Source of the DNA: Asanoa ishikariensis
Lineage (GTDB): Bacteria; Actinomycetota; Actinomycetes; Mycobacteriales; Micromonosporaceae
Assembly: GCF_900107455.1 (NCBI RefSeq)
Contig: NZ_FNQB01000001.1
Coordinates: 1,798,001-1,862,000 of the forward strand
Reading direction: 5' to 3'
DNA: 64,000 nt
The position numbers and the translations under genes were made by a program. Positions 7,465 through 16,617 of this stretch are shown here, piece by piece (the first letter of the stretch is position 1; every line of letters starts with the position of its first letter). The notes beneath the pieces are model-generated. The model was not told where the DNA came from. It did not search any database and saw nothing but the letters and a program-made list of their open reading frames with translations.

Positions 7465-10368
7465 TTACGCGTCCTCTCCGGATGGATCCTTGACCTGCGC
7501 GCCCTCGGGTGCCGGGTGCGCGGACCGGTCGCCCGCGGTGGGCGGTGCCGGATGTTGCTCAGAGGGTACGGGTGGTGTCACGGAGCGAACTCCCTCCGTC
7601 CGGTCGGGAAGTTCACCCGACGCACCGGTCTCGGTTGCGGGCCGGCGCCGCTCCAAAGGCGGGGCATCGGCGCCGTTGCGCGTGACCGCGTCGTTCCCGG
7701 CCGCCGCGGAGTCCGGGTCAGGGGAGCCAACCCCGTTGCCGGGTGTGCCCGGGGCCGGCGTGGTCGGCGAGGTGTAACGGCTGATCCGCAGTGCGCGGGT
7801 CGCGTCACTGAGGGCCGGGCCGGCGTTGCCGTCCGCCGTCGGCGGTGTCCACATCGGGCGCTCGGCCGCCTTGGCGGTCAGGTCGCCGGTGGTCGTCGTG
7901 CCGCTCTCCTGGCGGCCCCGAGTGGTGCCGGCCTGAAGGGCGGACATGCGGGCGCGTACGTCCTCCGGGTCACGCGCGGCCGGCGGCGCCGAGATCGGTG
8001 CGGGCGCTGCGCCCGAGGTCTCGTCGTCCGAGCGGCGCAACTGCGGCGCCAGGTGCCGTTGGCGATTGCGGCGGGGCAGGCCGTCGTCGCCGATGACCAG
8101 TTCCGTGGTCGCCTCCTCCGGTGGGCGCCGGCGTCGTTGCACCGGCAGGCCGAGCACCGGCGTCGGCTGTGCGGCGGCCTCGGCCGACGATGTCGTGGCC
8201 ACCGGTGCGAACGGGGACGCGACCGGGGGCGGGGTCGCGATCGGTTCGCGGGGGGAGTACGCCGGCGCGGTCACACCGCCGGACAGCGCGGTCGGCCAGG
8301 TCGCACCGGGCGACGACGACCACGCGCCGGCCGAGGTGCCGTCGCCGCCGGCCGTCGCACCGACCTCCGGAACCGTCCACACCGGAGAGTCGTCGGCGCC
8401 GACCAGCACCGCCTCGTCCACACCGGGCGGCAGTGCGGTGTCAGTCGGCGCACCGACCTCGGCCGGAGTGCGGCCGGGCAGCGCCAGGGCGCCCGTGCCC
8501 GCGGCGATCAGCGCGGTGGGCAGCAGGGCCACGGCCGTCACGCCGCCGTAGGGGGAAGAGCGCAGCTGCACGCGTACCCCGTGGCGGGCTCCTAGCTGGG
8601 CCACGACGAACAGGCCCAGCCGCGCGGAGTTGCCCGGGTCGAACTCCGGCGGCTCGCTGAGCCGCTGGTTGGCCTCGACGATCGCCTCGGGAGGCATGCC
8701 CAGGCCACGGTCCTCGATCTCGATGGCGTACCCGTTGGGAACGGCCTGCCCGGCGACCCGCACCTTCGTGTGCGGCGGCGAGAACGACGTCGCGTTCTCG
8801 ATCAGTTCGGCCAGCAGGTGGATGACGTCGGCGACAGCGCGGCCGGCGACCGCCGCCGGCTCGATCGCCATGATCGTGACCCGGGGGTAGTCCTCCACCT
8901 CGGACACCGCGCCGCGGATCACGTCGATCATCGGGACCGGCACCCGCCAGCCCCGGCCGGGTGCGGCGCCGGCCAGCACGACCAGGTCTTCGGCGTGGCG
9001 GCGCATGCGGGTAGCCAGGTGGTCGATCCGGAAGAGATCGCCCAGCTCGTCCGGGTCGGTGGTGCGCCGCTCCATCTTGTCGAGCAGGGCGAGCTGGCGG
9101 TGCAGCAGCGTCTGGCTGCGCCGGGCGATGTTGAGGAAGACCTCGCTGAGCCCGCGGCGCAGCACCGCCTCGTCGACCGCCGAGGTGACCGCGGTGCGCT
9201 GGACGGCGGCGAACGCGTGGCCGACCTGCCCCAGCTCGTCGGACCCGAACTCGAGCGAAGGCGACTCGGCCTCGACGTCGACCTCCTGGCCGTGGCGCAA
9301 CCGGCCGACCAGGGCGGGCAGTCGTTCGTCGGCCAGCGACAGCGCGGCGGTACGCAGGCCGACCAGCCGGCGGATCAGCTCACGGCCGACGCGCACCGAG
9401 ACGTAGAGCGCGACGGTGACCGCGACCAGGCCGAGGAAGCCGGCGAGCCCGAGCCGGATCAGGATGCCGGTGGCGACCGGGATGGTGCGGTCGGTGAGCC
9501 GCTCCGACGCGTCCAGCTCGAAATCGCGCAGGTCGTGCTGGACCTGGTCGTACGAGGACTGCCAGGCCGTCGCCGAGATCGGCGGGGTGCCGTTCTCGCT
9601 GCCCTTGGTCACCAGCGTGTTGAGCATGTCGTTGAGCTGGGAGAACGCGGCGCCCTCGGTGAGCCGGGTGTACTCGGCACGGTCCTCGTCGGGCAGGTCG
9701 GCGACGGCGTTCTCGTACAGGTAGCGCTGGGTGCCGATGATCTGCACCAGTTGGCCGTGCTCGTCGGCGCCGAAGCGGCCGCCCGCGAACACCCCACCCA
9801 CCAGCGCGTCGGCGCGGGCCAGCACCTCGCGTGCGCGGCCGAGCGACGTGACCGCTCGCGCCTCCCGGCCGAGTTGCTCGTCGGGCAGGGCGATCAGCAC
9901 GGAGAACGCCCGGAACGCCGAGTCGATCACGCCGTTGTAGAGGCCCAGCGCGCCGGCCTTGTCCATGTCGCGACGGTCGATGAAGTCCCGGCCCGAGGGC
10001 AGCACCGCGAACGCCTGGTCGAGCTGGGCCAGCCGGCCGGCCAGCAGGTCGCTGGTGTCGGCTTCGGCGGATCGGCGCCGGAACTCGGAGATCGCGTTGT
10101 CCGTCGCGGTGCGCTGGGTGGCGAGCCGCTCGGGGCTGCTCTTGCCGGCCAGATAGACAAGCGACAGTCGGCGCTCCTGCTGGAGTGCCGACACGACGGT
10201 TTCACCGGGCTTGCCGATGTCGTCAAGCAGGCCCTGCGCGGACAGCAGGCTGAGCGCCGGCCCAAGCGTCAACGTGGTCGCGAAGATCCACAATGCCGTG
10301 AGCGCGGCGATCGGCACGGCGACCAAAGAAATGATCTTCGAACGGATCGACCAGCTGCGCGTATTCAT
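7465..10368 (-). CDS. cvnA: Conservon sensor histidine kinase (CvnA type)
   Basis: A 967-residue membrane kinase that heads the conservon. Order: N-terminal membrane segment (about 10-35), extracellular nitrate/nitrite-sensor-like helical domain (about 50-300), second membrane segment (about 310-335), HAMP-like region, an H-box-like DHLATRMRRHAEDL, an ATPase domain with N-box ELIENATSFSPP (about 520) and EDRGLGM, then a Pro/Ala/Thr-rich tail of about 320 residues. The long disordered tail is usual in CvnA proteins. I chose ATG 10368, with GAGGA just upstream, over the TTG at 10473. The signal it senses cannot be read from sequence. Confidence 0.92.
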   Translation of the reverse strand: MNTRSWSIRSKIISLVAVPIAALTALWIFATTLTLGPALSLLSAQGLLDDIGKPGETVVSALQQERRLSLVYLAGKSSPERLATQRTATDNAISEFRRRSAEADTSDLLAGRLAQLDQAFAVLPSGRDFIDRRDMDKAGALGLYNGVIDSAFRAFSVLIALPDEQLGREARAVTSLGRAREVLARADALVGGVFAGGRFGADEHGQLVQIIGTQRYLYENAVADLPDEDRAEYTRLTEGAAFSQLNDMLNTLVTKGSENGTPPISATAWQSSYDQVQHDLRDFELDASERLTDRTIPVATGILIRLGLAGFLGLVAVTVALYVSVRVGRELIRRLVGLRTAALSLADERLPALVGRLRHGQEVDVEAESPSLEFGSDELGQVGHAFAAVQRTAVTSAVDEAVLRRGLSEVFLNIARRSQTLLHRQLALLDKMERRTTDPDELGDLFRIDHLATRMRRHAEDLVVLAGAAPGRGWRVPVPMIDVIRGAVSEVEDYPRVTIMAIEPAAVAGRAVADVIHLLAELIENATSFSPPHTKVRVAGQAVPNGYAIEIEDRGLGMPPEAIVEANQRLSEPPEFDPGNSARLGLFVVAQLGARHGVRVQLRSSPYGGVTAVALLPTALIAAGTGALALPGRTPAEVGAPTDTALPPGVDEAVLVGADDSPVWTVPEVGATAGGDGTSAGAWSSSPGATWPTALSGGVTAPAYSPREPIATPPPVASPFAPVATTSSAEAAAQPTPVLGLPVQRRRRPPEEATTELVIGDDGLPRRNRQRHLAPQLRRSDDETSGAAPAPISAPPAARDPEDVRARMSALQAGTTRGRQESGTTTTGDLTAKAAERPMWTPPTADGNAGPALSDATRALRISRYTSPTTPAPGTPGNGVGSPDPDSAAAGNDAVTRNGADAPPLERRRPATETGASGELPDRTEGVRSVTPPVPSEQHPAPPTAGDRSAHPAPEGAQVKDPSGEDA

Positions 10369-10614
10369 CAGTCCTCGCCCGAGGGTTGGCAGGATCGACG
10401 ACACGCGTCCTGTCAGCTCCCGCCAGAAAGCCGACACCGCCGGTGACGCGTGCGCCTTGGGCAGGATACGCAAACGCGCCCCGCCGCACTACCGCCGGAC
10501 GTCGATGTCCCGCCCGCTGGTCGCCCGTTGCCGAAAGTTCCGCGAACAAAGTCTCGCGAACCGGGATTGGCGACCGTTGCCATCTGGGAAATAACCCGGT
10601 GAAGGAGGGACGCC

Positions 10615-11181
10615 ATGTCGCCCACTCAGATTGTCGTTCTCGTCATCGTCATCGTGGTACTCGTCGCGGTCGGGATATTCGCCTGGACAGCCATGCGCCG
10701 TCGGGCGCTGCGCGACAAGTTCGGTCCGGAGTACGACCGGGTAGTCGGAGAGCAGGAGAGCCGGGCGGCCGCCGAGCGCGAGCTTCGCGACCGCGAGCGC
10801 AAGCACGCCGAGCTGGCCCTCACGCCGCTGAGCCCGGAGTCACGGGACCGCTACGCGGAGGCTTGGGAAGAGCTGCAGGTCATGTTCGTCGACGATCCGG
10901 CCCGCGCGGTCGGTGCGGCGGACGAGCTGGTCACCCGGCTGGTCGCGGAGCGCGGCTACCCCACCGACGACTACGACGACCAACTCGCCCACCTGTCCGT
11001 CGAACACGCGCGCACGCTCGGCAACTATCGCGACGCGCATGACATCCATCTCGCCAACGAGCGTGGCGAGGCCAGCACCGAGCAGTTGCGCCAAGCGGTC
11101 GTGCACTACCGCGCCCTCGTCTCCGAGCTGCTCGGCGACCAGCCCGTGCACGCCGACGACCCGGTAACCGACGCCCGCTGA
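10615..11181 (+). CDS. Membrane-anchored protein, unrecognised, paralogous to the next gene
   Basis: A 188-residue protein with an N-terminal hydrophobic anchor (about 5-24, IVVLVIVIVVLVAVGIF) followed by a basic stop (MRRR), so the bulk is probably cytoplasmic. Residues 40-65 are charged and likely coiled coil. The C-terminal 100 residues contain WEELQVMFVDDP and a later TEQLRQAVVHYR; both blocks recur in the C-terminus of the next protein, so they share a domain. Start is the ATG at 10615 behind a near-perfect AAGGAGGGA site. Divergent from the conservon kinase across 246 bases. Function unknown. Confidence 0.85.
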   Translation: MSPTQIVVLVIVIVVLVAVGIFAWTAMRRRALRDKFGPEYDRVVGEQESRAAAERELRDRERKHAELALTPLSPESRDRYAEAWEELQVMFVDDPARAVGAADELVTRLVAERGYPTDDYDDQLAHLSVEHARTLGNYRDAHDIHLANERGEASTEQLRQAVVHYRALVSELLGDQPVHADDPVTDAR

Positions 11182-11198
11182 CTTCGAGGAGACCCCCC

Positions 11199-12155
11199 AT
11201 GACCTACCAGGACCAACGCAACGAAGAGCACCCCGAGGCAGTGCGCTCCGACCCGGTGCCGGTGCAGCGCAGCGCTCCGGACGACGAGCTCACCACCGAC
11301 ACGGACCGGGACGGCTACGACGCCGACGGCGACGGCGTCGACGACCGGACCGATGCCGAGCGGGGCTTCCACGAGAACGCGACGGACGAGCCCGAGCCCG
11401 GTCACGAAGACGGCTACCAGGACAACGTCACAGCGGACACGAACACGGACACGGAAACGGACACCGACGTGGACCGGGACGGTGTGGACGACCGCGTGGA
11501 AGACGGCGAGACCGACGCCGACGAAGAGACCGAGGACGAGCGCACCGGGTACGACGAGCCGGTGATCGCCTCTCCGGTGGACACCGAGGTCGAGCGCAAC
11601 GGCGTCGACGGCGCCGAGTTCGACCGGGACCGGGCGGCGGACGACGACGACCGTACGTACGACGGCCCGACGTTCCCCGACAGCGCGATGACGCCGGTCG
11701 CGTTCGGCGCGGCAGCAGCGGGCGGCGCGGCGGCACTGGCCGCCAACCGCACCGACGACCGCACCGACACCGAGCACGTCGAGGCCGACGGCATCGGCGA
11801 CGACCGCACCCCGGACGACGTGGCAGTGGTGGCAACAGACGACGACGAGCCGACCGAGCTCATGCCGGGCGAGGTCGACGCCGAGCCGGTGACCGCCCTG
11901 GTCGCGGTCGAGTCCGCACAGGGCTTCCGGGACCGCTGGCGCGAGGTGCAGCTTCGCTTCGTCGACGACCCGCGGGGTGCCGCGGCCGAGGCGCAGGGGC
12001 TGGCCGAGGAGGCGGCCGACGCACTGGTCGCCGCGCTCGACTCGCTGCGCAACGACCTGGGCGGCTGGGAGGCATCCGAGGCCGCTGACACCGAGCACCT
12101 GCGCGTGGTGGTCCGCCGCTACCGCGACTTCCTGGACCGGATGCTCCAGAGCTGA
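11199..12155 (+). CDS. Acidic Asp/Gly-repeat protein with C-terminal domain shared with the upstream gene
   Basis: A 318-residue, very acidic protein. Residues about 30-120 hold Asp-rich blocks such as DTDRDGYDADGDGVDD and DTDVDRDGVDDR, which resemble thrombospondin type-3 / dockerin-like calcium loops (DxDxDGxxD). An Ala-rich segment follows (AFGAAAAGGAAALAA, about 168-184). The C-terminal 75 residues (WREVQLRFVDDP, TEHLRVVVRRYR) match the domain in the gene immediately upstream. No signal peptide is visible, which is odd for calcium-type repeats. It begins 17 bases after the upstream stop with GAGGAGA before the ATG, so the two form an operon. Function unknown. Confidence 0.83.
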   Translation: MTYQDQRNEEHPEAVRSDPVPVQRSAPDDELTTDTDRDGYDADGDGVDDRTDAERGFHENATDEPEPGHEDGYQDNVTADTNTDTETDTDVDRDGVDDRVEDGETDADEETEDERTGYDEPVIASPVDTEVERNGVDGAEFDRDRAADDDDRTYDGPTFPDSAMTPVAFGAAAAGGAAALAANRTDDRTDTEHVEADGIGDDRTPDDVAVVATDDDEPTELMPGEVDAEPVTALVAVESAQGFRDRWREVQLRFVDDPRGAAAEAQGLAEEAADALVAALDSLRNDLGGWEASEAADTEHLRVVVRRYRDFLDRMLQS

Positions 12156-12160
12156 GCCGA

Positions 12161-12196
12161 CGAAGGGGCCCTCGCGTCAGCGAGGGCCCCTTCGTG
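12161..12196. terminator. Bidirectional terminator hairpin, 16-bp perfect arms
   Basis: Perfect inverted repeat with 16-base arms (12161-12176 and 12181-12196) and a four-base loop. It lies between the convergent stops at 12155 (plus) and 12198 (minus), so it can serve both genes. No long U-tract follows, as is common in actinomycetes. Confidence 0.85.
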
Positions 12197-12197
12197 C

Positions 12198-12857
12198 TCA
12201 ACCGAGTGGCGTGGGCGTGACCTGTTCACCGTCGACGGTCACCGTGCCGGTCGTCAGGTCGAGGGCCGGTGCCGGTCGCGCGACGCCGTCGACCTCGAGG
12301 ATTCCGACCTGCCGTCCCTCGACCACGATCCAGCCGCCACGCACCTTGGCGTTGCGGACCTGGGCGGTGGCCCGGTAGAGGCCGGACGGCTTGCGTACCG
12401 CGCCGATGTCGAACGTGAAGGTCTCGCGTCCGGCGGTGACCGTGCCCTTGGCCCGCTTCTCGTCGAACGAGCCGGTGATCTTTCCCTTGTCCCCGGCCAG
12501 GGCCAGCCGCTCGTCGACGGCGGTGCCCTGGAACCAGGCCTCGACCTTGTCGCCGTCACAGACGTAGGCGATCGCCACCCCGTCCTTGACCGCGATCGCG
12601 ATGCTGGCCTCTCCGCCGCGCACCGAGCCACCCCAGGTCACGGTGACCTTCTCCTGCGCCTGGGCGCGGGCCGGGGGCTGCGTGACCGCGGGAGCGGCCG
12701 GCGGCTCCGCTGTCGGTGACGGTGCCGCCGGAGCGGCCTTGTTCTCACTCGCCGCGGCCGGCTTCGGGGCGACGGTGAGCGCGTTGTTGGCGGCGAACAG
12801 CCCGCCGCCGGCGGCGAGGCCGACCACCAGCGTGATGACGGTTCCCAAGCGCTTCAT
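12198..12857 (-). CDS. Secreted or membrane-anchored protein, unrecognised
   Basis: A 219-residue protein with an N-terminal signal or anchor helix (MKRLGTVITLVVGLAAGGGLF), then a Pro/Ala-rich linker (about 35-70), then a beta-rich domain (VTVTWGGSVRGGEASIAIAV onward) with one cysteine. Repeated short strands such as DKGKITGSFDEKRAKGTVTAG suggest a compact beta fold outside the membrane. I recognise no family. I chose the ATG at 12857, which has GGGAG five bases upstream, over the GTG at 12863. It shares a terminator hairpin with the convergent acidic-repeat gene. Confidence 0.75.
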   Translation of the reverse strand: MKRLGTVITLVVGLAAGGGLFAANNALTVAPKPAAASENKAAPAAPSPTAEPPAAPAVTQPPARAQAQEKVTVTWGGSVRGGEASIAIAVKDGVAIAYVCDGDKVEAWFQGTAVDERLALAGDKGKITGSFDEKRAKGTVTAGRETFTFDIGAVRKPSGLYRATAQVRNAKVRGGWIVVEGRQVGILEVDGVARPAPALDLTTGTVTVDGEQVTPTPLG

Positions 12858-13051
12858 GATCACTCCCGTTCCGGGGGTTCCCTACAGGACACAGGGTCTC
12901 GTGCCATCGCGTCTGTGTACAACTACGCACCGCGGAATGTGACAGTTCGCCGAGCCGCGTTATTAGAGAAGTTTTCGGGAACACCCACCCGGGTACGTCC
13001 GCCGACGGATCGATCCGAGCCGATCGGACCGGCGTGCGCGAGGGGGACGGT

Positions 13052-14707
13052 GTGGACGGTGGGCTGCGGCTGGATCTGAACTGGCTGGACTACGTGCTGC
13101 TGACGCTCTACTTCGTGACCGTGCTCGGGGTGGGTTTCGCCGCCCGCCGCGCGATCAGGACCAGCGTCGACTTCTTCCTCTCCGGGCGTTCGCTGCCGGC
13201 CTGGGTGACCGGGCTCGCGTTCGTCTCCGCCAACCTCGGCGCCCTGGAGATCATCGGGATGGCCGCCAACGGCGCCCAGTACGGCATCATGACCACGCAT
13301 TACTACTGGGTCGGCGCCGTGCCGGCGATGGTCTTCCTCGGCATCGTGATGATGCCGTTCTACTACGGCTCCAAGGTCCGCTCGGTCCCGGAGTATCTCC
13401 GGCTGCGGTTCAACCGCCCGACCCACCTGCTCAACGCGCTCAGCTTCGCGGTGGCACAGGTGCTGATCGCCGGCGTCAACCTGTACGCGCTCGCCCTCGT
13501 GCTCGACGCGCTCCTCGGCTGGCCGCTGTGGATCTCGATCATCGCGGGCGCCGCGATCGTGCTCACCTACATCAGCATCGGCGGGCTGACCTCGGCGATC
13601 TACAACGAGGTGCTCCAGTTCTTCGTCATCCTGGCCGGGCTCATCCCGATCACCGTGATCGGCCTGGTCAAGGTCGGTGGCATCAACGGGCTGTTCGACA
13701 AGGTGCGGGACAGCGACCTCGGCGAGGCCGGCCTGCACGCCTGGGCCAACACCGGGTCGTCGGACAACCCGCTCGGCGCGCACTGGCTCGGCATCGTCTT
13801 CGGACTGGGCTTCGTGCTCTCGTTCGGCTACTGGACCACCAACTTCGCCGAGGTGCAGCGCGCGCTCTCCGCCCGCAACATGAGCGCCGCGCGGCGTACG
13901 CCGCTGATCGCCGCGTACCCGAAGCTGTTCATCCCGCTCGTGACCATCATCCCGGGCATGATCGCGGTCGTCACGGTGCAGGGGCTCGGCGCCGACGAGG
14001 GCGACCTGGTCTACAACAACGCGATCCCGCTGCTGATGCGTGACCTGCTGCCCAACGGCGTGCTCGGGATCGCGGTCACCGGTCTGATGGCCTCGTTCAT
14101 GGCCGGCATGGCGGCCAACGTCAGCGGCTTCAACACCGTCTTCACCTACGACATCTGGCAGACGTACGTGCGGAAAGAGCGCTCGGACGAGTACTACATC
14201 AGGGTCGGTCGGATCGCGACGGTCGGCGGCATCGTGGTCGGCATCGGCACCGCGTTCATCGCCGCCGGGTTCAGCAACATCATGAACTACATCCAGGCGC
14301 TGTTCTCCGTGTTCAACGCCCCGCTGTTCGCCACGTTCATCGTCGGCATGTTCTGGAAGCGGATGACCGCGGCGGCCGGCTTCTGGTCGCTGCTGTCGGG
14401 CACGGTCGTGGCCCTGGCGACGTACCTCCTCTATCTGGGTGGTGCCCTGCCGTTCGACACCGACCTGGAGGAGAGCTTCTGGGGTGCCGGCCTCGCGTTC
14501 GTGACCGTCCTCGTGGCGGCGTTCGTGATCAGCAAGTTCACCGCGCCCAAGCCCGAGAACGAGCTGCGTGGCCTGGTCCGCGGGCTCGGCGGCATCGACC
14601 TCAAGGGTGACGTCGTCGCCGGCGACGCGGCCTGGTACCGCTCGCCGTTGCTGCTCGGCGGCATCGCGCTGGCTCTGTCCCTGCTCTTCTACATCCCGGT
14701 CTGGTGA
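13052..14707 (+). CDS. Sodium:solute symporter (SSS family)
   Basis: A 551-residue membrane protein with about 13-14 helices. Family features: early YFVTVLGVGFAARR and DFFLSGRSLPAWVTG, then ANLGALEIIGMAANGAQYG, an SSS hallmark region forming the sodium and substrate site. Later segments include MASFMAGMAANVSGFNTVFTYDIW. SSS proteins co-transport sugars, amino acids or carboxylates with sodium across the plasma membrane; the resemblance is to the SGLT-like branch but the substrate is not inferable. I chose GTG 13052 because GAGGGGG lies immediately before it; the GTG at 13034 would place that site inside the gene. It is followed by a small membrane protein six bases on. Confidence 0.9.
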   Translation: MDGGLRLDLNWLDYVLLTLYFVTVLGVGFAARRAIRTSVDFFLSGRSLPAWVTGLAFVSANLGALEIIGMAANGAQYGIMTTHYYWVGAVPAMVFLGIVMMPFYYGSKVRSVPEYLRLRFNRPTHLLNALSFAVAQVLIAGVNLYALALVLDALLGWPLWISIIAGAAIVLTYISIGGLTSAIYNEVLQFFVILAGLIPITVIGLVKVGGINGLFDKVRDSDLGEAGLHAWANTGSSDNPLGAHWLGIVFGLGFVLSFGYWTTNFAEVQRALSARNMSAARRTPLIAAYPKLFIPLVTIIPGMIAVVTVQGLGADEGDLVYNNAIPLLMRDLLPNGVLGIAVTGLMASFMAGMAANVSGFNTVFTYDIWQTYVRKERSDEYYIRVGRIATVGGIVVGIGTAFIAAGFSNIMNYIQALFSVFNAPLFATFIVGMFWKRMTAAAGFWSLLSGTVVALATYLLYLGGALPFDTDLEESFWGAGLAFVTVLVAAFVISKFTAPKPENELRGLVRGLGGIDLKGDVVAGDAAWYRSPLLLGGIALALSLLFYIPVW

Positions 14708-14712
14708 GGGCG

Positions 14713-15033
14713 ATGAGTGACGAAGACCTGCTCAGCGACAACGAGGAAGAGCGCCGTTCGGCGGCCGCGCGGATGTTCGACATCCGCCGGGTGATCGGCG
14801 GTTTGTTCGTGGTGTACGGCGTGATCGTCACCCTGGTCGGCGCCTTCGACGGCTCCGCCGCGATCGACAAGGCCCAAGGTGTACGGATCAACCTGTGGGC
14901 CGGGTTGGCGATGCTGACGGTGGGCCTGCTGTTCCTGCTGTGGCAGTGGCTTTCCCCGGCGGACGCGCCCGAGCCCACTGGATCTTCTGGCGAAGATGTC
15001 GAAAATGGAGGAGGCGACGCGTCGGTCCGGTGA
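14713..15033 (+). CDS. Small two-helix membrane protein paired with the symporter
   Basis: A 106-residue protein: charged N-terminus (DEDLLSDNEEERRSAAARMFDIRR), helix 1 (VIGGLFVVYGVIVTLVGAF), short loop, helix 2 (INLWAGLAMLTVGLLFLLWQWL), acidic tail. The small-partner layout next to an SSS transporter is recurrent in actinobacteria and suggests an accessory subunit, but that is inference. Start is the ATG at 14713 with GAGGGCG upstream, six bases after the symporter stop. Confidence 0.8.
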   Translation: MSDEDLLSDNEEERRSAAARMFDIRRVIGGLFVVYGVIVTLVGAFDGSAAIDKAQGVRINLWAGLAMLTVGLLFLLWQWLSPADAPEPTGSSGEDVENGGGDASVR

Positions 15034-15044
15034 AGGAGGAAGTC

Positions 15045-15398
15045 ATGAAATACATGCTCATGCTCTTCGAACCCGAGACCGACTGGGAAGCACGGCCCGA
15101 CGACTTGGCGGCGAACCTGGCCGAGCACGACGTGTTCTCGGCCTGGCTCAAGGAACGCGGCATCGCCGAGGTGGGCGGCGAGGCGCTGCGGGGGCCAAGC
15201 ACGGCCACCACCCTGCGCAAGGTCGGCGACGAGATGGTGGTCACCGACGGGCCGTTCGCCGAGCTCAAGGAGCACCTCGGCGGTTTCTACATCATCGACG
15301 CCAAGGATCTCGACGAGGCGATCGAGGCGGCCCGGCGTTGCCCGACGGGCACCGTGACGGAGATCCGGCCACTCTGGGACATGACCGATTTCACCTGA
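15045..15398 (+). CDS. YCII-related (DGPF domain) protein
   Basis: A 117-residue YCII/DGPF-domain protein: MKYMLMLFEPE at the start, VTDGPFAELKEHLGGFYIID in the middle, and an end EIRPLWDM, all diagnostic. The fold is a ferredoxin-like dimer. Proteins of this type are commonly encoded just before an ECF sigma factor, as here, although their biochemical role in the pair is not settled. GGAGGAAGTC precedes the ATG. The coding region ends at or within the start of the sigma gene. Confidence 0.9.
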   Translation: MKYMLMLFEPETDWEARPDDLAANLAEHDVFSAWLKERGIAEVGGEALRGPSTATTLRKVGDEMVVTDGPFAELKEHLGGFYIIDAKDLDEAIEAARRCPTGTVTEIRPLWDMTDFT

Positions 15399-16617
15399 CG
15401 TCGACGACGCGCTGGCGCGGGCGTACCGCCGTGAGTGGGCCCAGGTGCTCGCCACGGTGGTGCGCCTGACCCGCGATCTGGACGCCGCGCAGGACGCGGT
15501 GCAGGAGGCGTTCGCGGCGGCTGTGCCAGCATGGCGCGCCAACGGGGTGCCCGCGAACCCGGGCGCGTGGCTGACCACCACCGCCCGGCGCAAGGCGGTC
15601 TCCGCCCGCCGCCACGTGGACGCCGTCCAGAGCCGGCTGCCGCTGCTGATGGTCGACGAGCCAGGCCCCGCCGACCCGTTCCCGGACGACCGGCTGCGCC
15701 TGCTGTTCACCTGTTGCCACCCCGCGCTGGACCTGGCCGCGCGGGTAGCACTCACGCTCAACGTGGTCTGTGGACTGCCGACGGCCGACATCGGGCGGAT
15801 CTTCCTGGTGCCCGAGTCGACGATGGCCGCCCGGGTCACCAGGGCCAAGCGGAAGATCCGGGCGGCCGGCATTCCGTACCGGGTGCCGGCGCCGGACGAG
15901 ATCGCCGACCGGCTGCCGAGCGTCCTGGCCACCATCTACCTGTTCTTCGTGCAGGGGCACACGCCACCGCGCGGCGAGGAGTTGACCGCGGCCGGGGTCA
16001 CGGCCCGGGCGCTCGACCTGTCCCGGGTGCTGGCGGCGCTGCTGCCGGGGGAGCCGGAGGTGCGCGGCCTGCTGGCGTTGCTGCTGCTGACCGAGGCGCG
16101 CCGGCCGGCCCGGGTGGACCCGAGCGGCGCTCCGGTGCTGCTCGCCGACCAGGACCGGGCGCGGTGGGACCGGCGCCTGATCGTGGAGGGCCTCGCGCTG
16201 GTGCGGCCCGAGCCGCGCGGCCCGTACGCCATCCAGGCGGCGATCGCCGCGGTGCACGCGCTGGCGCCGCGGGCCGCCGACACCGACTGGGCGGCGATCG
16301 TGCGGTTGTACGACGACCTGCTGGCCGTGCACCCGTCTCCGGTGGCGGCGTTGGCGCGGACGATGGCGTACGCCGAGGTGGCCGGACCGTCGGCGGGCCT
16401 CGCGGCCGTCGACCTGCTGGCCGCCGACTCGCGGTTGGCCGGGTACCACGTGCTGCCCGCCGCCCGGGCCGACCTGCTCCGCCGGCTGGGCCGGTCCGTG
16501 GAGTCGGCGCAGGAGTACGCGCGGGCGGCCGAGTTGGCCGGCAACGCGGCGGAGCGGGCGTATCTGCTGGCCCGGGCGGCGGAGCATGGGAACGGGTCCC
16601 CGCCCCGGCTGTCGTGA
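15388..16617 (+). CDS. ECF RNA polymerase sigma factor (YCII-linked, with long C-terminal extension)
   Basis: Up to 409 residues. Region 2 reads from ALARAYRREWAQVLATVV through DAAQDAVQEAF; region 4 contains LTLNVVCGLPTADIGRIF and PESTMAARVTRAKRKIR, the helix-turn-helix. A C-terminal helical domain of about 200 residues (DUF6596-like, with LVHPEPRGPY-type and ALAPRAADTDWAAI segments) completes the usual architecture. Conserved residues continue upstream of the first normal start (GTG 15445) back to about 15397. The frame there offers only CTG (15412) and ATT (15388) as starts, so the true start is uncertain; I give the longest homologous frame. It overlaps the YCII stop. Confidence 0.82.
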   Translation: MSPDVDDALARAYRREWAQVLATVVRLTRDLDAAQDAVQEAFAAAVPAWRANGVPANPGAWLTTTARRKAVSARRHVDAVQSRLPLLMVDEPGPADPFPDDRLRLLFTCCHPALDLAARVALTLNVVCGLPTADIGRIFLVPESTMAARVTRAKRKIRAAGIPYRVPAPDEIADRLPSVLATIYLFFVQGHTPPRGEELTAAGVTARALDLSRVLAALLPGEPEVRGLLALLLLTEARRPARVDPSGAPVLLADQDRARWDRRLIVEGLALVRPEPRGPYAIQAAIAAVHALAPRAADTDWAAIVRLYDDLLAVHPSPVAALARTMAYAEVAGPSAGLAAVDLLAADSRLAGYHVLPAARADLLRRLGRSVESAQEYARAAELAGNAAERAYLLARAAEHGNGSPPRLS

